Below, in pieces: positions 26,298 through 35,813 of a stretch of 37,052 nucleotides of DNA. A program made the translations under genes and the position numbers. Origin of the DNA: Nitrospirota bacterium (GTDB lineage: Bacteria; Nitrospirota; Leptospirillia; Leptospirillales; Leptospirillaceae); the NCBI GenBank assembly GCA_021827365.1, contig JAKAWK010000007.1, forward strand, positions 1-37,052, given 5' to 3'. Under the pieces are notes generated by a model, which was given only the letters and a program-made list of their open reading frames with translations, searched no databases and was not told where the DNA came from. Each line of letters begins with the position of its first letter. Position 1 is the stretch's first letter.

Positions 26298-26642
26298 ATG
26301 AGTGACACCACCAGGAAGGTTCCCCTGGAAGGAGAGGAAGGGCTTTCATTCGCTGAATTCTTCCGGAAAAAGAAGGAGATCAAATTTGTTTCCTCTTTGC
26401 CGGATCCTCCTTGTCTGGTCCCTACGAAGAAAGCGGCGCACGATCCCTTCATCTTGCTACCGATAACGGGTATTATTCCGCCCTCCAGAATCTTGACACT
26501 CCTGGATGGCGGTGACGGATGGGGGATTGTGATCGGCTATCGCACTCCTGAAGCCGGAAGGGGTTCGGGGGAGAGGGAAACATGTTCCGGGGACTGTCCG
26601 GAAGAGGGGTCCTGTCATTGCGGGAAATTCCCGGGAAAATGA
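26298..26642 (+). CDS. Small hypothetical protein with Cys-rich C-terminal tail
   Basis: A 114-residue soluble protein with no signal peptide or membrane helix. A charged N-terminus (FAEFFRKKKEIKF) is followed by a hydrophobic middle (PFILLPITGIIPPSRILTLL) and a short tail with four cysteines and a histidine, CSGDCPEEGSCHCGK (C96, C100, C106, C108), which could bind a metal. No family is recognised. An AGAGGAG sequence lies about 15 bases before the ATG, slightly far. A long imperfect hairpin (26611-26646) overlaps the stop codon but has no T-run. It sits just before the globin kinase operon on the same strand and may belong to it functionally. Confidence 0.55.
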   Translation: MSDTTRKVPLEGEEGLSFAEFFRKKKEIKFVSSLPDPPCLVPTKKAAHDPFILLPITGIIPPSRILTLLDGGDGWGIVIGYRTPEAGRGSGERETCSGDCPEEGSCHCGKFPGK

Positions 26643-26665
26643 CAGGACCGATGGGTTGTGATTGT

Positions 26666-26698
26666 ATTACATCAAACAAATTTGATGACTGTTGTAAT
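26666..26698 (+). promoter_or_regulatory. Inverted repeat upstream of the globin kinase operon, candidate operator
   Basis: CATCAAA (26670-26676) and TTTGATG (26681-26687) form a 7-bp inverted repeat with 4-base spacing, enclosed by ATTAC (26666-26670) and GTAAT (26694-26698). This differs from the FNR order (TTGAT-N4-ATCAA). It lies about 80 bases before the kinase start. Confidence 0.4.
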
Positions 26699-26766
26699 TG
26701 GTCCGATGAGGCTCTATCATAAGGAAAAATTGGGGGGCAAGATTTCATGATTTCATCGGGTCGATT

Positions 26767-28440
26767 GTGGCATTCATGACATCCCATGCAGAGAGGGCCC
26801 GCCGGATGGCGGAAAGGCTTAATCTCTCGGGTGATGAAATACGGAAAAGAAAATCCTTTCTAGGCCTCTCTGGAGAAGAAGAAATCTCGATCAACCTTCT
26901 CCGCCCCCAGTTCCAGAAAACTGTTCCCGCCTTTGTGACGCTTCTCCATCAACGGATCCGAAGCTTTCCCGAGACTGCCCGCATTTTGGAGAAGGCTCAT
27001 TCCCAGAGCTGGCTACACTCTCGCCAAGCAGAATACTTCATCGAGTTGGTTTCAGGTCCTTACGACATGTCTTATGTGCACAACCGTCTGGCGGTCGGCA
27101 TCTCTCACCAGGAAATCGGTCTCGGACCGGAATGGGTCCAGGCCTCCTTCGGTCTCTTTCTCGAATGGGCCTGCCGGATCCTTCGGGAGGAGCCGGACTC
27201 CCCTCTGTCCGCTAATCCCCGGCTGGCCGATAGCCTCGCGAAGATCACGCTCTTCGATTCGGGTCTGGTCATGGATTCCTACTTCATGGCTGAAAATGAA
27301 CGTAATGAGGTGTTGTCACGAATCTTCGAGACCAATGCCGAAGTGGTCTGGATTTTTGATGGAAAATGGACCCTGCGCCACGCCAACAAAACCTCCGAAA
27401 AGATTATTGGATGGACTCCCTCCGAGCTCGTGGGCAAGTCTTTTGAGGATTTTTTGGTGAAGAGTCCCGCCTTGTCCGATCACGGGAAGGGGAGGCTGGC
27501 GGAGATCGCCGCCTGTGAGGGTCATTGGGAGGGGGAGCTATTGCTGACTCACAGAAATGGCTCCGAATTAGCTGTCTGGGCGACCCTCCATCTTCTGGAT
27601 GAGACTCCGGAGTCAGGCATGATCCTCGAATTCCGGGACCGCACGGCGGAAAAACAGATGGAACGCGAGCTCCTCCAGAAGACCAATGACCTTCTCCGGT
27701 CGAACCGGGACCTTGAACAGTTTGCTTATGTGGCGTCCCATGATCTCCAGGAACCCCTCCGGATGGTAACCAGCTACACGCAACTTCTGGCACGAAGATA
27801 TGAGGGGCGACTCTCCGATGAAGCCGACGAGTTTATTCGGTTTGCGGTTGACGGTGCGATTCGCATGCAGGCGCTTATCAACGCCCTTCTCACTTATTCT
27901 CGTGTCGACACCCGTGGCCGGCCCTTGATCGAGACGGAGACAGGAGTGGCTCTGGACCATGCCTTGGAGAACCTGAGTTTCGCTATCAGGGAGAGTGGGG
28001 CGGAAATCGACCGGGGTCCTCTTCCCCGGGTTGTCGGGGATCCTGTGCAGATCATGCAGCTCTTCCAGAATGTGGTGGGAAATGCCCTCAAGTTCCGATC
28101 TCCCGATCGCCCCCCCCGTATCACCATCCGGGCGGAAAAAGAAGGACAGTTCTGTTTGTTTTCCGTATCCGACAATGGAATCGGAATTGCTCCACAGTAT
28201 TTCGAGAGGATCTTCACAATATTCCAGAGACTCCACACCAGGGAAGAATACCCCGGCACAGGAATCGGACTGGCCCTCTGCCAACGCATTGTCGAGCGCC
28301 ATGGCGGTTCGATCTCGGTTCGTTCCTCTCCGGGAGAGGGTGCAACCTTCTTATTTACCCTGAAACCCTTTGAAGAAGGAGGGGCCACAAATGCCTCCCT
28401 GTCTCAAAATGTTTCATTTCAGAAAGGATCCAAACCGTGA
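26767..28440 (+). CDS. Globin-coupled sensor histidine kinase with PAS domain
   Basis: A soluble sensor kinase of 557 residues. Residues 1-175 are a protoglobin-type sensor with the proximal haem histidine in [17 protein letters not shown] (His114). A PAS domain follows (about 185-295; [35 protein letters not shown]). The HisKA box [15 protein letters not shown] has the phospho-accepting His325. The ATPase domain has N-box [15 protein letters not shown] (469-474) and [14 protein letters not shown]. Haem binding implies oxygen, NO or redox sensing. The start is GTG 26767 or ATG 26776; neither has a strong ribosome site. The stop overlaps the start of the response regulator (GTGA), so the pair is translationally coupled. 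Confidence 0.93.
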   Translation: MAFMTSHAERARRMAERLNLSGDEIRKRKSFLGLSGEEEISINLLRPQFQKTVPAFVTLLHQRIRSFPETARILEKAHSQSWLHSRQAEYFIELVSGPYDMSYVHNRLAVGISHQEIGLGPEWVQASFGLFLEWACRILREEPDSPLSANPRLADSLAKITLFDSGLVMDSYFMAENERNEVLSRIFETNAEVVWIFDGKWTLRHANKTSEKIIGWTPSELVGKSFEDFLVKSPALSDHGKGRLAEIAACEGHWEGELLLTHRNGSELAVWATLHLLDETPESGMILEFRDRTAEKQMERELLQKTNDLLRSNRDLEQFAYVASHDLQEPLRMVTSYTQLLARRYEGRLSDEADEFIRFAVDGAIRMQALINALLTYSRVDTRGRPLIETETGVALDHALENLSFAIRESGAEIDRGPLPRVVGDPVQIMQLFQNVVGNALKFRSPDRPPRITIRAEKEGQFCLFSVSDNGIGIAPQYFERIFTIFQRLHTREEYPGTGIGLALCQRIVERHGGSISVRSSPGEGATFLFTLKPFEEGGATNASLSQNVSFQKGSKP

Positions 28441-28913
28441 CGCTCATCGAACAGGTTGGCCGTCCTGTCGAATTTCTCCTGGTCGAGGACAATCCGGGGG
28501 ACGTTCGTCTCACTCGTGAGGCCCTCAAGGATAGCAAGGTCCGGAACAATCTGAATGTCCTGGGGGACGGGATCAGCGCCCTGGCCTATCTCCGGCGTGA
28601 CTCCCCTTATGAAAACGCCCTTCGCCCTGACATCATTCTACTTGATCTCAACCTCCCGAAGATGGATGGCCGGGAGGTTCTTTCGAAAATCAAGGCCGAT
28701 CGCGCCTTAAGGCGCATTCCTGTTGTGGTTATCACCTCTTCGGAGGCGGAACAGGACATTCTCCGCACCTACGACCTCCATGTAAACTGCTATGTGACCA
28801 AACCCGTTGACCTCGACCAGTTCATCAAGGTGGTGCAGTCAATCGAAAGCTTCTGGCTGACGATCGTCCAGCTTCCGATGCCCGATGAATCGGAGTCATC
28901 TTCCCGTGATTGA
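28437..28913 (+). CDS. Single-domain response regulator, Rcp1 type
   Basis: A 158-residue stand-alone receiver. Acidic pocket [11 protein letters not shown] (Glu17, Asp18), phospho-acceptor Asp70 in [14 protein letters not shown], the conserved Ser/Thr in [12 protein letters not shown] and Lys in [12 protein letters not shown]. The [12 protein letters not shown] stretch and the VEDNPGD opening are typical of Rcp1-like regulators paired with phytochrome-type kinases. It has no output domain, so it probably relays phosphate or acts by protein contact, possibly with the diguanylate cyclase/phosphodiesterase gene that follows. The GTG start overlaps the kinase stop by 4 bases, with AAAGGATC upstream. 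Confidence 0.93.
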   Translation: MTLIEQVGRPVEFLLVEDNPGDVRLTREALKDSKVRNNLNVLGDGISALAYLRRDSPYENALRPDIILLDLNLPKMDGREVLSKIKADRALRRIPVVVITSSEAEQDILRTYDLHVNCYVTKPVDLDQFIKVVQSIESFWLTIVQLPMPDESESSSRD

Positions 28914-31026
28914 CCGAACGCTCAAGGTTCTTCTGGTCGAAGACAATCCGGGGGATGTTTTGCTTGTGGAGGAAATGCTCCGCTCTACCGGGGAGCACCG
29001 GGTCGAACTTAGTTCGACAAACAGGATCTCCACGGCCCAGGAGATCCTGGGCGTTCAAGACATTGACGCCCTTCTCCTTGATTTGGGTCTTCCCGATGTC
29101 AATGGCCTCGAAACCCTGGAAAAGATCCACAGGAATTATCCGGAGCTTCCCATCGTCGTTCTTTCCTCTCTCGAAGACGAGGAATTTGCCTTTTCTGCGC
29201 TCCAGATGGGGGCCCAGGACTTCCTCGTCAAGGGAACGATCAACGGCCACCTCCTGACACGATTCCTTTTTTACGCCATCAAGAGAAAGGAGCTCGATTC
29301 TCGTCTTCTCTACATCGCCCACCACGACTCCCTGACAGGACTTTATAACAGAAAGTTTTTTTACGAGCAGCTGGACCGTTCCATCGAGGTGTCAAAGGAA
29401 AAGAATCTGAAGTTCGCCGTCCTCTTGGTCGATCTCGCCAATTTTCGGGGAGTCAACGACACCTTTGGCCAGGCCCATGGAGACCTGCTTCTGGTGGAAG
29501 TTGGACGGTTGCTGAAGAATGTAGTCCGGAAATCCGATATGGTGGCCCGGATGGGAGGAGACGAATTCGGCCTGATTCTCGATCCCGTCCAGGACGAAGT
29601 GCATGTTTCGGAAGTGGCCAGAAAGATAAGGGAGAGCCTCTGTCGCCTCCATAATATTGAAGGCAATCGGATCGATCTTGATCTCGCGATAGGCATCAGC
29701 CTTTTCTCCTTCGACGGGAAAACCGCCGGGGATCTGGTCCGCAAAGCCGGAAGAGCCCTTCAGCTTTCCCGTGAAACAGGGGAACCCCGGCTTCACTTTT
29801 ATCTCCCCTCCATGGATGAGAGTCTCAAGATCTGTAAGGAGGTTCGCTCGGAGTTTTCACGTGCCCTCAAAAACAGCGAACTGGCTCTATACTATCAGCC
29901 GATTGTCAATCTCCGGACACATGCCCTGACAGGGGTGGAGGCGCTGGTACGCTGGAACCACCCAGACCGTGGGCTTCTTCTACCGGGAGCCTTCCTGCCC
30001 CAGATTATGGGAACTGAGCTGATCGTCTCAATGGGAGACTGGGTTCTGCGGGAGGCGATTTCCCGGCTCTCAAGGTGGTTGGACCTGGGGATCACACTCT
30101 CGATGAGCGTCAATGTCGATCTCCTCCAGCTTCGGAAACCGGATTTCGTTTCCGGACTATCAAAACTCCTGAAACAGTATGCAGGGATTCCTCCCCGTCT
30201 TCTGGAACTAGAAATTTTGGAAACCTCGACCGCAGAAGACCTTCCGAATCTCCCGGAGATCCTTTCGGAGATTCATAAAATGGGAGTCCGCCTGGCTATC
30301 GATGATTTCGGAACAGGGTATTCATCCCTGGCCTATCTGAAACATCTGCCTGTCGATACCCTGAAGATTGACCAGGGATTCGTGATCGGGATGCGTAACA
30401 ACCGGGAGAACCTGGCCATCATCGAAAGCATCGTGAGTCTGTCCAGGATATTTGGCCGGGGAGTGGTCGCCGAAGGCATGGAGGAAATGGAATACGCTCC
30501 CCTTCTCATCAAGCTTGGATGCGACCATGCCCAGGGTTATGCCATCGGGCGTCCTTTACCTGCGGAGGAGTTTCTCGAATGGCGCCGGGAATGGCTTGCT
30601 AGGGATGGCTCGGAAAAACTCCTTCCTCTTCCTCCGGTGAACGTTCTATCGATCCTTTCGACACAGGTTGAGCATTTTGCCTGGATCCAGCATATTCTTT
30701 CTCTTGTCCACAAGGCCTCCTCCACCGAGCTGTCCCCGGCCGAGGAGGAGGCTTTTTTCTCTCCTCCAGCCCAGGAGTGGTACATGAATGAGGGCCGGGC
30801 CCATTATGGCTCGATTCCCGCCTTTCAGGAGCTTGACTCCCTCCACAGGGAGTCAAGGGAGCTAGCGCAAAAGATGCTTCGCTATATCCAGGAGCGGAAC
30901 CTTGAAGGCATGCGCTACGACTCCCGACGTCTGCTCCTTTCGAAGGACACCCTTCTTGCCCTCTATGGGGCACTCCAGAAGGATGCGCTGTTCCGTTCCA
31001 TTCTCGACAAGCGGGAGATTCCCTGA
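28885..31026 (+). CDS. REC-GGDEF-EAL protein with C-terminal CZB-like domain (c-di-GMP turnover)
   Basis: A 713-residue c-di-GMP enzyme. The receiver (1-120) has [10 protein letters not shown], Asp66 and Lys116. The GGDEF domain (about 145-305) keeps GGDEF (224-228) and a product-inhibition site RKSD (215-218) five residues before it. The EAL domain (about 325-565) keeps EALVRW (352) and [22 protein letters not shown] and EGME, so both halves look catalytically competent. The C-terminus (595-700) resembles a chemoreceptor zinc-binding (CZB) domain: [37 protein letters not shown]; the usual zinc-binding Cys is absent. Start options are ATG 28885, overlapping the previous gene by 29 bases, or GTG 28906 with GGAG upstream. 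Probably phosphorylated by the globin kinase upstream. Confidence 0.93.
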   Translation: MNRSHLPVIDRTLKVLLVEDNPGDVLLVEEMLRSTGEHRVELSSTNRISTAQEILGVQDIDALLLDLGLPDVNGLETLEKIHRNYPELPIVVLSSLEDEEFAFSALQMGAQDFLVKGTINGHLLTRFLFYAIKRKELDSRLLYIAHHDSLTGLYNRKFFYEQLDRSIEVSKEKNLKFAVLLVDLANFRGVNDTFGQAHGDLLLVEVGRLLKNVVRKSDMVARMGGDEFGLILDPVQDEVHVSEVARKIRESLCRLHNIEGNRIDLDLAIGISLFSFDGKTAGDLVRKAGRALQLSRETGEPRLHFYLPSMDESLKICKEVRSEFSRALKNSELALYYQPIVNLRTHALTGVEALVRWNHPDRGLLLPGAFLPQIMGTELIVSMGDWVLREAISRLSRWLDLGITLSMSVNVDLLQLRKPDFVSGLSKLLKQYAGIPPRLLELEILETSTAEDLPNLPEILSEIHKMGVRLAIDDFGTGYSSLAYLKHLPVDTLKIDQGFVIGMRNNRENLAIIESIVSLSRIFGRGVVAEGMEEMEYAPLLIKLGCDHAQGYAIGRPLPAEEFLEWRREWLARDGSEKLLPLPPVNVLSILSTQVEHFAWIQHILSLVHKASSTELSPAEEEAFFSPPAQEWYMNEGRAHYGSIPAFQELDSLHRESRELAQKMLRYIQERNLEGMRYDSRRLLLSKDTLLALYGALQKDALFRSILDKREIP

Positions 31027-31165
31027 TGAAAAACATTTATCCTCAAATCCTTCTACCTGACCTTCATCGCCCGCTCTCCTCCGCCGCCAAGCCTCACTCT
31101 GGCAAAGATCCCTATTGTTGTCCCGGCAGCCATTCGGTCGGGAATGGAAAGGGGTGTTTTCTGTC

Positions 31166-32647
31166 ATGAACCCTCCGATTTCTGTTTTCTTTTTGACTTC
31201 GGAGGTTCTTCCGGTGGTCAAGACGGGCGGACTGGCCGATGTCTCCGCCGCGCTCCCAGCCGCCCTCTCGGAGTTGCCTGACGAGGAAATCGACATCAGG
31301 GTCGGGACTGTGGCGTATCGGGGAGTCGATAATCTTCCAGGCTTTTCCCTCACCAAGACATTTGTGGCCCAGACTCCGGCTGGTGCCCTGACAATTAGGA
31401 TCTTTGAAGGGCGACTGGGTAAAGGGAATGTTCCGGTCTATGCGGTGGATCCCGAGGGTTTTTTTGACCGGCACGGACTTTATGGGGAAGATGGTGGCGA
31501 GTACTCCGACAATCTCGAACGCTTTTCTCTCTGGAACCACGCCCTCCTCCATCTTCCTGGTGTCGTAGGTTACTCGCCGGATATCATCCATGCCAACGAC
31601 TGGCAGACGGCACTTTCCATCCCCCTTTTCCCTCATGTGATCCGGCCGAAGATTCAGGCCAAACCTCACAGATCCGTTATTTCGATTCACAACATGGCCT
31701 TCCAGGGAGTCTATCCTCTTAGCCAGTGGCACTGGACGGGACTGCCCCCCGCGTACAACAGCTTCGACGGTCTCGAGTTCCATGGCCGTCTTTCTCTCCT
31801 GAAGGGAGGAGTCCAGTTTGCCGACCTCGTCACAACCGTCAGCCCCGGCTACCGGGAAGAGGTCCTTTCCGAACCCGGGGGATGCGGCCTCTCTGGAGCC
31901 CTGCGTCACCGTCAGGACAGGTTTGTCGGACTTTTAAACGGCATCGATGATCGGGAATGGGATCCCGCATCAGATCCCTTCCTGCCTGTCCACTTTTCCG
32001 GGAGTGATCCTACTCCCAAGGACCTCCTGAAAGAGAGAATGCGGAAGGAATGGGGATTTTCCCCAGGGGAGAGACGGCCCATGTTCGGGGTCGTCTCCCG
32101 GATGGCCCACCAGAAGGGATTGGATCTTCTGGCCGAGACACTTCTCACCATGGGGGAGAAGGGGGATTTGGGAGGGGAATGGATTGTCCTGGGTTCGGGA
32201 GATCCCAATCTTGAAGGGCTTTGGCGGACCATTCAGGCTCTCTTCCCTGACCAGATCCACCTGCGAATCGGATTCGACGAACCGTTGGCCCATCGAATCA
32301 TCGGAGCTGCGGACTTTCTGGTCGTCCCCTCGGTCTATGAACCCTGCGGACTGACGCAAATGTATGCGATGCGTTATGGAACACTGCCTGTGGTCAATCC
32401 CACAGGAGGTCTCAGGGATACCGTGGCGGACGGAAAAACGGGGATATGGATGGAAGAATTGTCTGAGAATGGAATCAGAAAAGCCATTTTCAAGGCCCGG
32501 ACGCTTTTTCTCGAAGGTCACGAGATAAAGGAGATGAGAACTCGGGCCATGGCCGTGGACTCAAGCTGGAAAAATCGGGCAAGAGAATACATTCGGGTTT
32601 ACCGGAGACTCATGGAGACCCCTCCATGGCACAATCCGCTCGAATAA
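31166..32647 (+). CDS. glgA: Glycogen synthase (ADP-glucose type)
   Basis: A GT5 glycosyltransferase that extends alpha-1,4-glucan from ADP-glucose. The 493-residue product has the donor-binding KTGGLADVSAALP near the N-terminus, HANDWQTAL, TVSPGYREEV, LNGIDDREWDP and the C-terminal SVYEPCGLTQMYAMRYGTLP followed by TGGLRDTV, all diagnostic for bacterial GlgA. ATG 31166 is chosen because MNPPISVFFLTSEV matches the usual start; a TTG at 31115 would add an unrelated 17 residues. AAAGGGG lies about 11 bases upstream. No other glg gene is in the window. It is about 140 bases downstream of the c-di-GMP gene. Confidence 0.95.
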   Translation: MNPPISVFFLTSEVLPVVKTGGLADVSAALPAALSELPDEEIDIRVGTVAYRGVDNLPGFSLTKTFVAQTPAGALTIRIFEGRLGKGNVPVYAVDPEGFFDRHGLYGEDGGEYSDNLERFSLWNHALLHLPGVVGYSPDIIHANDWQTALSIPLFPHVIRPKIQAKPHRSVISIHNMAFQGVYPLSQWHWTGLPPAYNSFDGLEFHGRLSLLKGGVQFADLVTTVSPGYREEVLSEPGGCGLSGALRHRQDRFVGLLNGIDDREWDPASDPFLPVHFSGSDPTPKDLLKERMRKEWGFSPGERRPMFGVVSRMAHQKGLDLLAETLLTMGEKGDLGGEWIVLGSGDPNLEGLWRTIQALFPDQIHLRIGFDEPLAHRIIGAADFLVVPSVYEPCGLTQMYAMRYGTLPVVNPTGGLRDTVADGKTGIWMEELSENGIRKAIFKARTLFLEGHEIKEMRTRAMAVDSSWKNRAREYIRVYRRLMETPPWHNPLE

Positions 32648-32744
32648 AAGGCTCCTTCGATTCCGGGACTGACAGACGAAGGTTCTGATGGGGGAACCAT
32701 CCAAGGTGGGTGGTCGGAGGTTTCATTGCGATGAAGCAAGGAAC

Positions 32745-32773
32745 TCCCGCCTAGCCGTCGGGGCCTGGCGGGA
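32745..32773 (-). terminator. Candidate terminator between glgA and the small membrane peptide gene
   Basis: TCCCGCC (32745-32751) pairs with GGCGGGA (32767-32773), extended by GAAC/GTTC (32741-32744 and 32777-32780) across a 3-base bulge. There is no clear T-run on either strand, so termination efficiency is doubtful. Confidence 0.35.
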
Positions 32774-32778
32774 ACAGT

Positions 32779-32913
32779 TCATTTGGGGTTGATCCGGTTT
32801 GCTGCCCGAATGGCCCGGATCATGGCCGCCCCTCCGATCACGAAGGCTAATAAGACGCCACCGATTACGATATAATCCATTGCGTTCCAGGATCCCGTTG
32901 ATGATGCTCCCAT
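32779..32913 (-). CDS. 44-residue membrane peptide
   Basis: A short frame with a strong ribosome site (AAGGAG, 7 bases before ATG 32913). The product has a polar start (MGASSTGSWNAM), a single membrane helix (DYIVIGGVLLAFVIGGAAMI) and a basic end (RAIRAANRINPK), so its C-terminus would be cytoplasmic by the positive-inside rule. It starts 32 bases after the Crp-type gene and is probably co-transcribed with it. The size resembles small accessory subunits of respiratory oxidases (CcoQ-like), but no specific match can be claimed. Confidence 0.6.
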   Translation of the reverse strand: MGASSTGSWNAMDYIVIGGVLLAFVIGGAAMIRAIRAANRINPK

Positions 32914-32945
32914 GATTTGCTCCTTGAATTTAGTTTTTGTGACCT

Positions 32946-33659
32946 TTAGGGAATGCGGCCTTCTTTTTTCAACCTGTCGATATTCAGGATATAAATTCTG
33001 TTGTTCTCAATCCTGAGGATCCCGGCCTGGACAAAAGCCCCGAGGGAACGGGAGACCGTTTCGCGGCTGATCCCGGAGAGGGAGGCGAGCTCCTGGCGGG
33101 TAAACCGGTCGTTGATGAAAGGGATCCCGCCTTCCTGTTCCCCCTCTTTTTCGTGAAGCTCAAGCAGAGTCCGGGAGACTTTTTCATAGGCATCGCCGTA
33201 GGCCATGTGCATGAGTTTGCCGTCCGTTTCCCTGAGCCTGGCCGAAAGGGCGGACAAAAGGCGAAGGGTAATCTCCGGATATTCCCTGATCAGGCGGAGA
33301 AAGGGTTCCTTTTCAATTGCGATCACGCGTGTGGGCTCGAGGGCAGAAACATTTGCAGTCCTTATCCCATTATCCCACAGGGACACCTCTCCGAAAAAGT
33401 CGGGAGGGTAAACGACGGCAAGAATGATCTCGCGTCCTTCCCTGTCTTCGATGGAGACCTTGACCGAGCCGGAAAGCACAAGGAAGAGTTCGGATCCCAA
33501 GTCATTGGCCTGGATGATCCGGTGAGAGGAGCGATAGTTCCGGATTCTGGAAAAGGAGGAGATCTGGTCAAGAAGAGGGTCGGGAAGCCCATGAAAAAGA
33601 GGAATACCCCCTAGCGTTTCTCGGAGCGGAGGAACCTCCTGGAAGTCGCGATTGGTCAA
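32946..33659 (-). CDS. Crp/Fnr-family transcriptional regulator
   Basis: A 237-residue regulator with an N-terminal cyclic-nucleotide-binding-type beta-roll (ELFLVLSGSVKVSIEDREGR, FFGEVSLWDNGIRTANVSA), a dimerisation helix (RLLSALSARLRETDGKL) and a winged helix-turn-helix (FTRQELASLSGISRETVSRS). It lacks the N-terminal cysteine cluster of FNR, so it is not an Fe-S oxygen sensor; the effector is unknown. The start is TTG 33659 with GGGAG about 10 bases upstream; no better start is nearby. It is divergent from the transglycosylase gene and leads into a small membrane peptide gene. Confidence 0.92.
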   Translation of the reverse strand: MTNRDFQEVPPLRETLGGIPLFHGLPDPLLDQISSFSRIRNYRSSHRIIQANDLGSELFLVLSGSVKVSIEDREGREIILAVVYPPDFFGEVSLWDNGIRTANVSALEPTRVIAIEKEPFLRLIREYPEITLRLLSALSARLRETDGKLMHMAYGDAYEKVSRTLLELHEKEGEQEGGIPFINDRFTRQELASLSGISRETVSRSLGAFVQAGILRIENNRIYILNIDRLKKEGRIP

Positions 33660-34165
33660 TGGACACCGCTCCCGGGGGAGGCTGGGACAAGTATGGACTT
33701 TTTAGTTCCTGGCATGGGCAGCGTCAACCTCTCCATCTGGGGAAAATAGAAGATATGGCCGGCCGGACTCCTCGAACGGCTCATCTAAAAGTATAGTGGG
33801 AATTTTGACAAACCGAAAGGGCGTCCTTTATCCGGGGAAAATAATTTCCATGATTTCCTGAAGCGCAGGCCTTGAAACTTCGGAAAAAAAACCGAAGAAA
33901 CAATTGAAATGAAATTATTGATCGTGTAAAATTCCCATCGGAAATATCCCGGAAAAGAATGCATTATTTATCGCCCCCGCCGGGAGCTTTGCAATTTGCC
34001 CATATGAATTCTTTTCTGGATCCTTCAAAGGACCTGACGGGTCTTCGGAAGGTGGAGGTCAAAGTCGGGGTTTCGACAGGATGCCCCTGGACATTTCTTG
34101 ATTCTTATTCGACAGGAATCTGTCCGAAGTCTTTTTCCGGTTTCCGGTTTCGTCAAGGAGGCGTG
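33660..34165. other. Divergent intergenic region between the Crp-type gene and mltD
   Basis: The region holds the mltD promoter listed separately and a leader of about 225 bases. The frame of mltD is open upstream to 33959, but the extra residues precede the lipoprotein signal and are rejected. TATACT on the minus strand near 33793 is a possible -10 for the regulator gene without a good -35. Confidence 0.5.
33904..33932 (+). promoter_or_regulatory. Sigma-70 promoter for mltD
   Basis: TTGAAA (33904-33909) and TAAAAT (33927-33932) with 17-base spacing. The predicted start near 33939 leaves a long untranslated leader. Confidence 0.65.
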
Positions 34166-35581
34166 ATGCATTCACTCAAGAGAAAGTTTGTTTGTGGAGG
34201 AGCCTGTTTGGCCCTGATCGCCCTTTCTGCCTGCGCAACACAGGTGGCGGCGCCCCCATCAACAAACTCTCCCATGGCAAAAGGTAAAAAACCGGCACAC
34301 CCGCTTCTTTCTCGGATCATTCCTTTTACTTCTCATCCGGAAACCAAGGCTGTGGCGCCCCCAGCTCCGATTTCTCCTTCCTCCCCCCCTACGGTTCCTC
34401 TTCCCGTCGCCGAAAAACCCTCTTCTCCTGTCCTGTTTTCAAGCATACCCGATGATCCGAGCATTCAGCTCTATATCGACTATTTTCAATATGCAGACCA
34501 CCGCCGTTTCAAGGAATGGCTCGAGCGGTCACACGAGTATCTTCCCTATATTCACCAAACACTCCGGGAGATGGGTCTTCCGGAGGACTTGGCCTATGTG
34601 TCCCTGATCGAGAGCGGCTTCAGTGCAAGGGCGTATTCAAGGACTGGGGCGGCCGGGCTCTGGCAGTTCATGCGGGGAACGGGAGTCAAGTACGGACTCA
34701 AGGTCAACTGGTGGATCGATCAGAGGCGGGATCCGATTCTGGCCACTCGCTCGGCTGCACAGTATCTGAAGGATCTTCACGACGAATTCGATTCGTGGGA
34801 ACTTGCCCTCGCCGCTTACAACGCTGGTGAAGGACGTGTGGCCAATGCCGTATCGCGGGCCGGGACCAAAAATTACTGGAAGCTTCGCCAGACCCGGGAA
34901 TTTTCCTCGGAAACACGCAATTATATTCCCAAGCTGATTGCGGCCTTGACGATTGCAAAGAATCCTGCCAAGTATGGATTTACGGACCTTTCCTACCACC
35001 CTGCGGTTATAGTCCGCCAGAAGGAAATCCATCGCTCTGTGGATATCCGAAGGCTGGCCAGGGCCATGAACATGTCCGTCTCGGAGTTTCTCGTCTACAA
35101 CCCCCAGTTCATCAGGTGGGCAACCCCCCCCAGACTGGCATCCGTGACTGTCAATGTTCCCGTCGAGCTGGAAAAGGGATTTTCAAAACGTTTGGCCTCT
35201 CTTCCCTCCACCGCCATCAATCCCGATGTTCCTGTATACCGGGTCGAGTCGGGAGACTCGCTATGGTCCATTGCTCACAGGTTCCATGTCCCCCTCCGAA
35301 AGTTGATTGCCGCCAACCGCCTCTCTTCCCGTCACCTCAGCCTTCGGCAAAAGCTGCTCATCCCTGTCACCGGGAACTCTCGCCCGGTTCATCTGGCGTC
35401 AAGGAGATCCTCTCACCACCGCTTTTCCGGATGGATCGACCATCGGATCAGACGGGGGGACTCTCTTTACCTTCTGGCGCACCATTACCGTACATCGGTG
35501 AGGGAGATACTAGCCAAGAATCATCTTCGTTCCTCTCGAATCCTAAGGGTGGGCGATCATATCATGATCCCTTCCCGATAG
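34166..35581 (+). CDS. mltD: Lipoprotein lytic murein transglycosylase with two LysM domains (MltD-type)
   Basis: The enzyme cleaves peptidoglycan glycan strands, giving anhydromuropeptides. The 471-residue precursor starts MHSLKRKFVCGGACLALIAL and has lipobox LSAC (Cys23), so it is a lipoprotein. A Pro/Ser-rich linker leads to the SLT domain: catalytic glutamate in VSLIESGFSARAYS (Glu149), GAAGLWQFMRGTG and ALAAYNAGEGRV. Two LysM repeats end the protein (YRVESGDSLWSIAHRF at about 357 and HRIRRGDSLYLLAHHY at about 427). ATG 34166 follows AAGGAGG at ideal spacing, which decides the start. No operon partner. Confidence 0.95.
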   Translation: MHSLKRKFVCGGACLALIALSACATQVAAPPSTNSPMAKGKKPAHPLLSRIIPFTSHPETKAVAPPAPISPSSPPTVPLPVAEKPSSPVLFSSIPDDPSIQLYIDYFQYADHRRFKEWLERSHEYLPYIHQTLREMGLPEDLAYVSLIESGFSARAYSRTGAAGLWQFMRGTGVKYGLKVNWWIDQRRDPILATRSAAQYLKDLHDEFDSWELALAAYNAGEGRVANAVSRAGTKNYWKLRQTREFSSETRNYIPKLIAALTIAKNPAKYGFTDLSYHPAVIVRQKEIHRSVDIRRLARAMNMSVSEFLVYNPQFIRWATPPRLASVTVNVPVELEKGFSKRLASLPSTAINPDVPVYRVESGDSLWSIAHRFHVPLRKLIAANRLSSRHLSLRQKLLIPVTGNSRPVHLASRRSSHHRFSGWIDHRIRRGDSLYLLAHHYRTSVREILAKNHLRSSRILRVGDHIMIPSR

Positions 35582-35647
35582 ATTCCCAGCCTCAGGGGGA
35601 TTTCTCTCATCGAGACATCCCTAAGCTTAGAGCCCTTCCCGATTCTC

Positions 35648-35676
35648 TTGACAAGAATGAATGGAAGATATAGAAT
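35648..35676 (+). promoter_or_regulatory. Strong sigma-70 promoter for the cold-shock gene
   Basis: Consensus TTGACA (35648-35653), 17-base spacer and TAGAAT (35671-35676). Start near 35683 gives a leader of about 130 bases, typical of cspA-type mRNAs whose leader folds differently in the cold. Confidence 0.85.
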
Positions 35677-35813
35677 ACCGAATGTGGGGACCTATAAAGG
35701 ATATCTGAAGTAATGTCCCAATAAGATTTCCCTAGGGATTTCTTAGGAGCCATTGCTAAAAGGATACAACCCCATGCAAAAGAAAAATAATTGTTTCAAC
35801 CGGAGGTATTCGC

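Noticed and set aside
26670-26687. FNR box before the globin kinase operon
   Set aside because: The half-sites are in the opposite order to the FNR consensus, so it is kept only as a generic inverted repeat.
33959-34165. Extended N-terminus of the transglycosylase
   Set aside because: The extra 69 residues would precede a clear lipoprotein signal; ATG 34166 has an ideal ribosome site.
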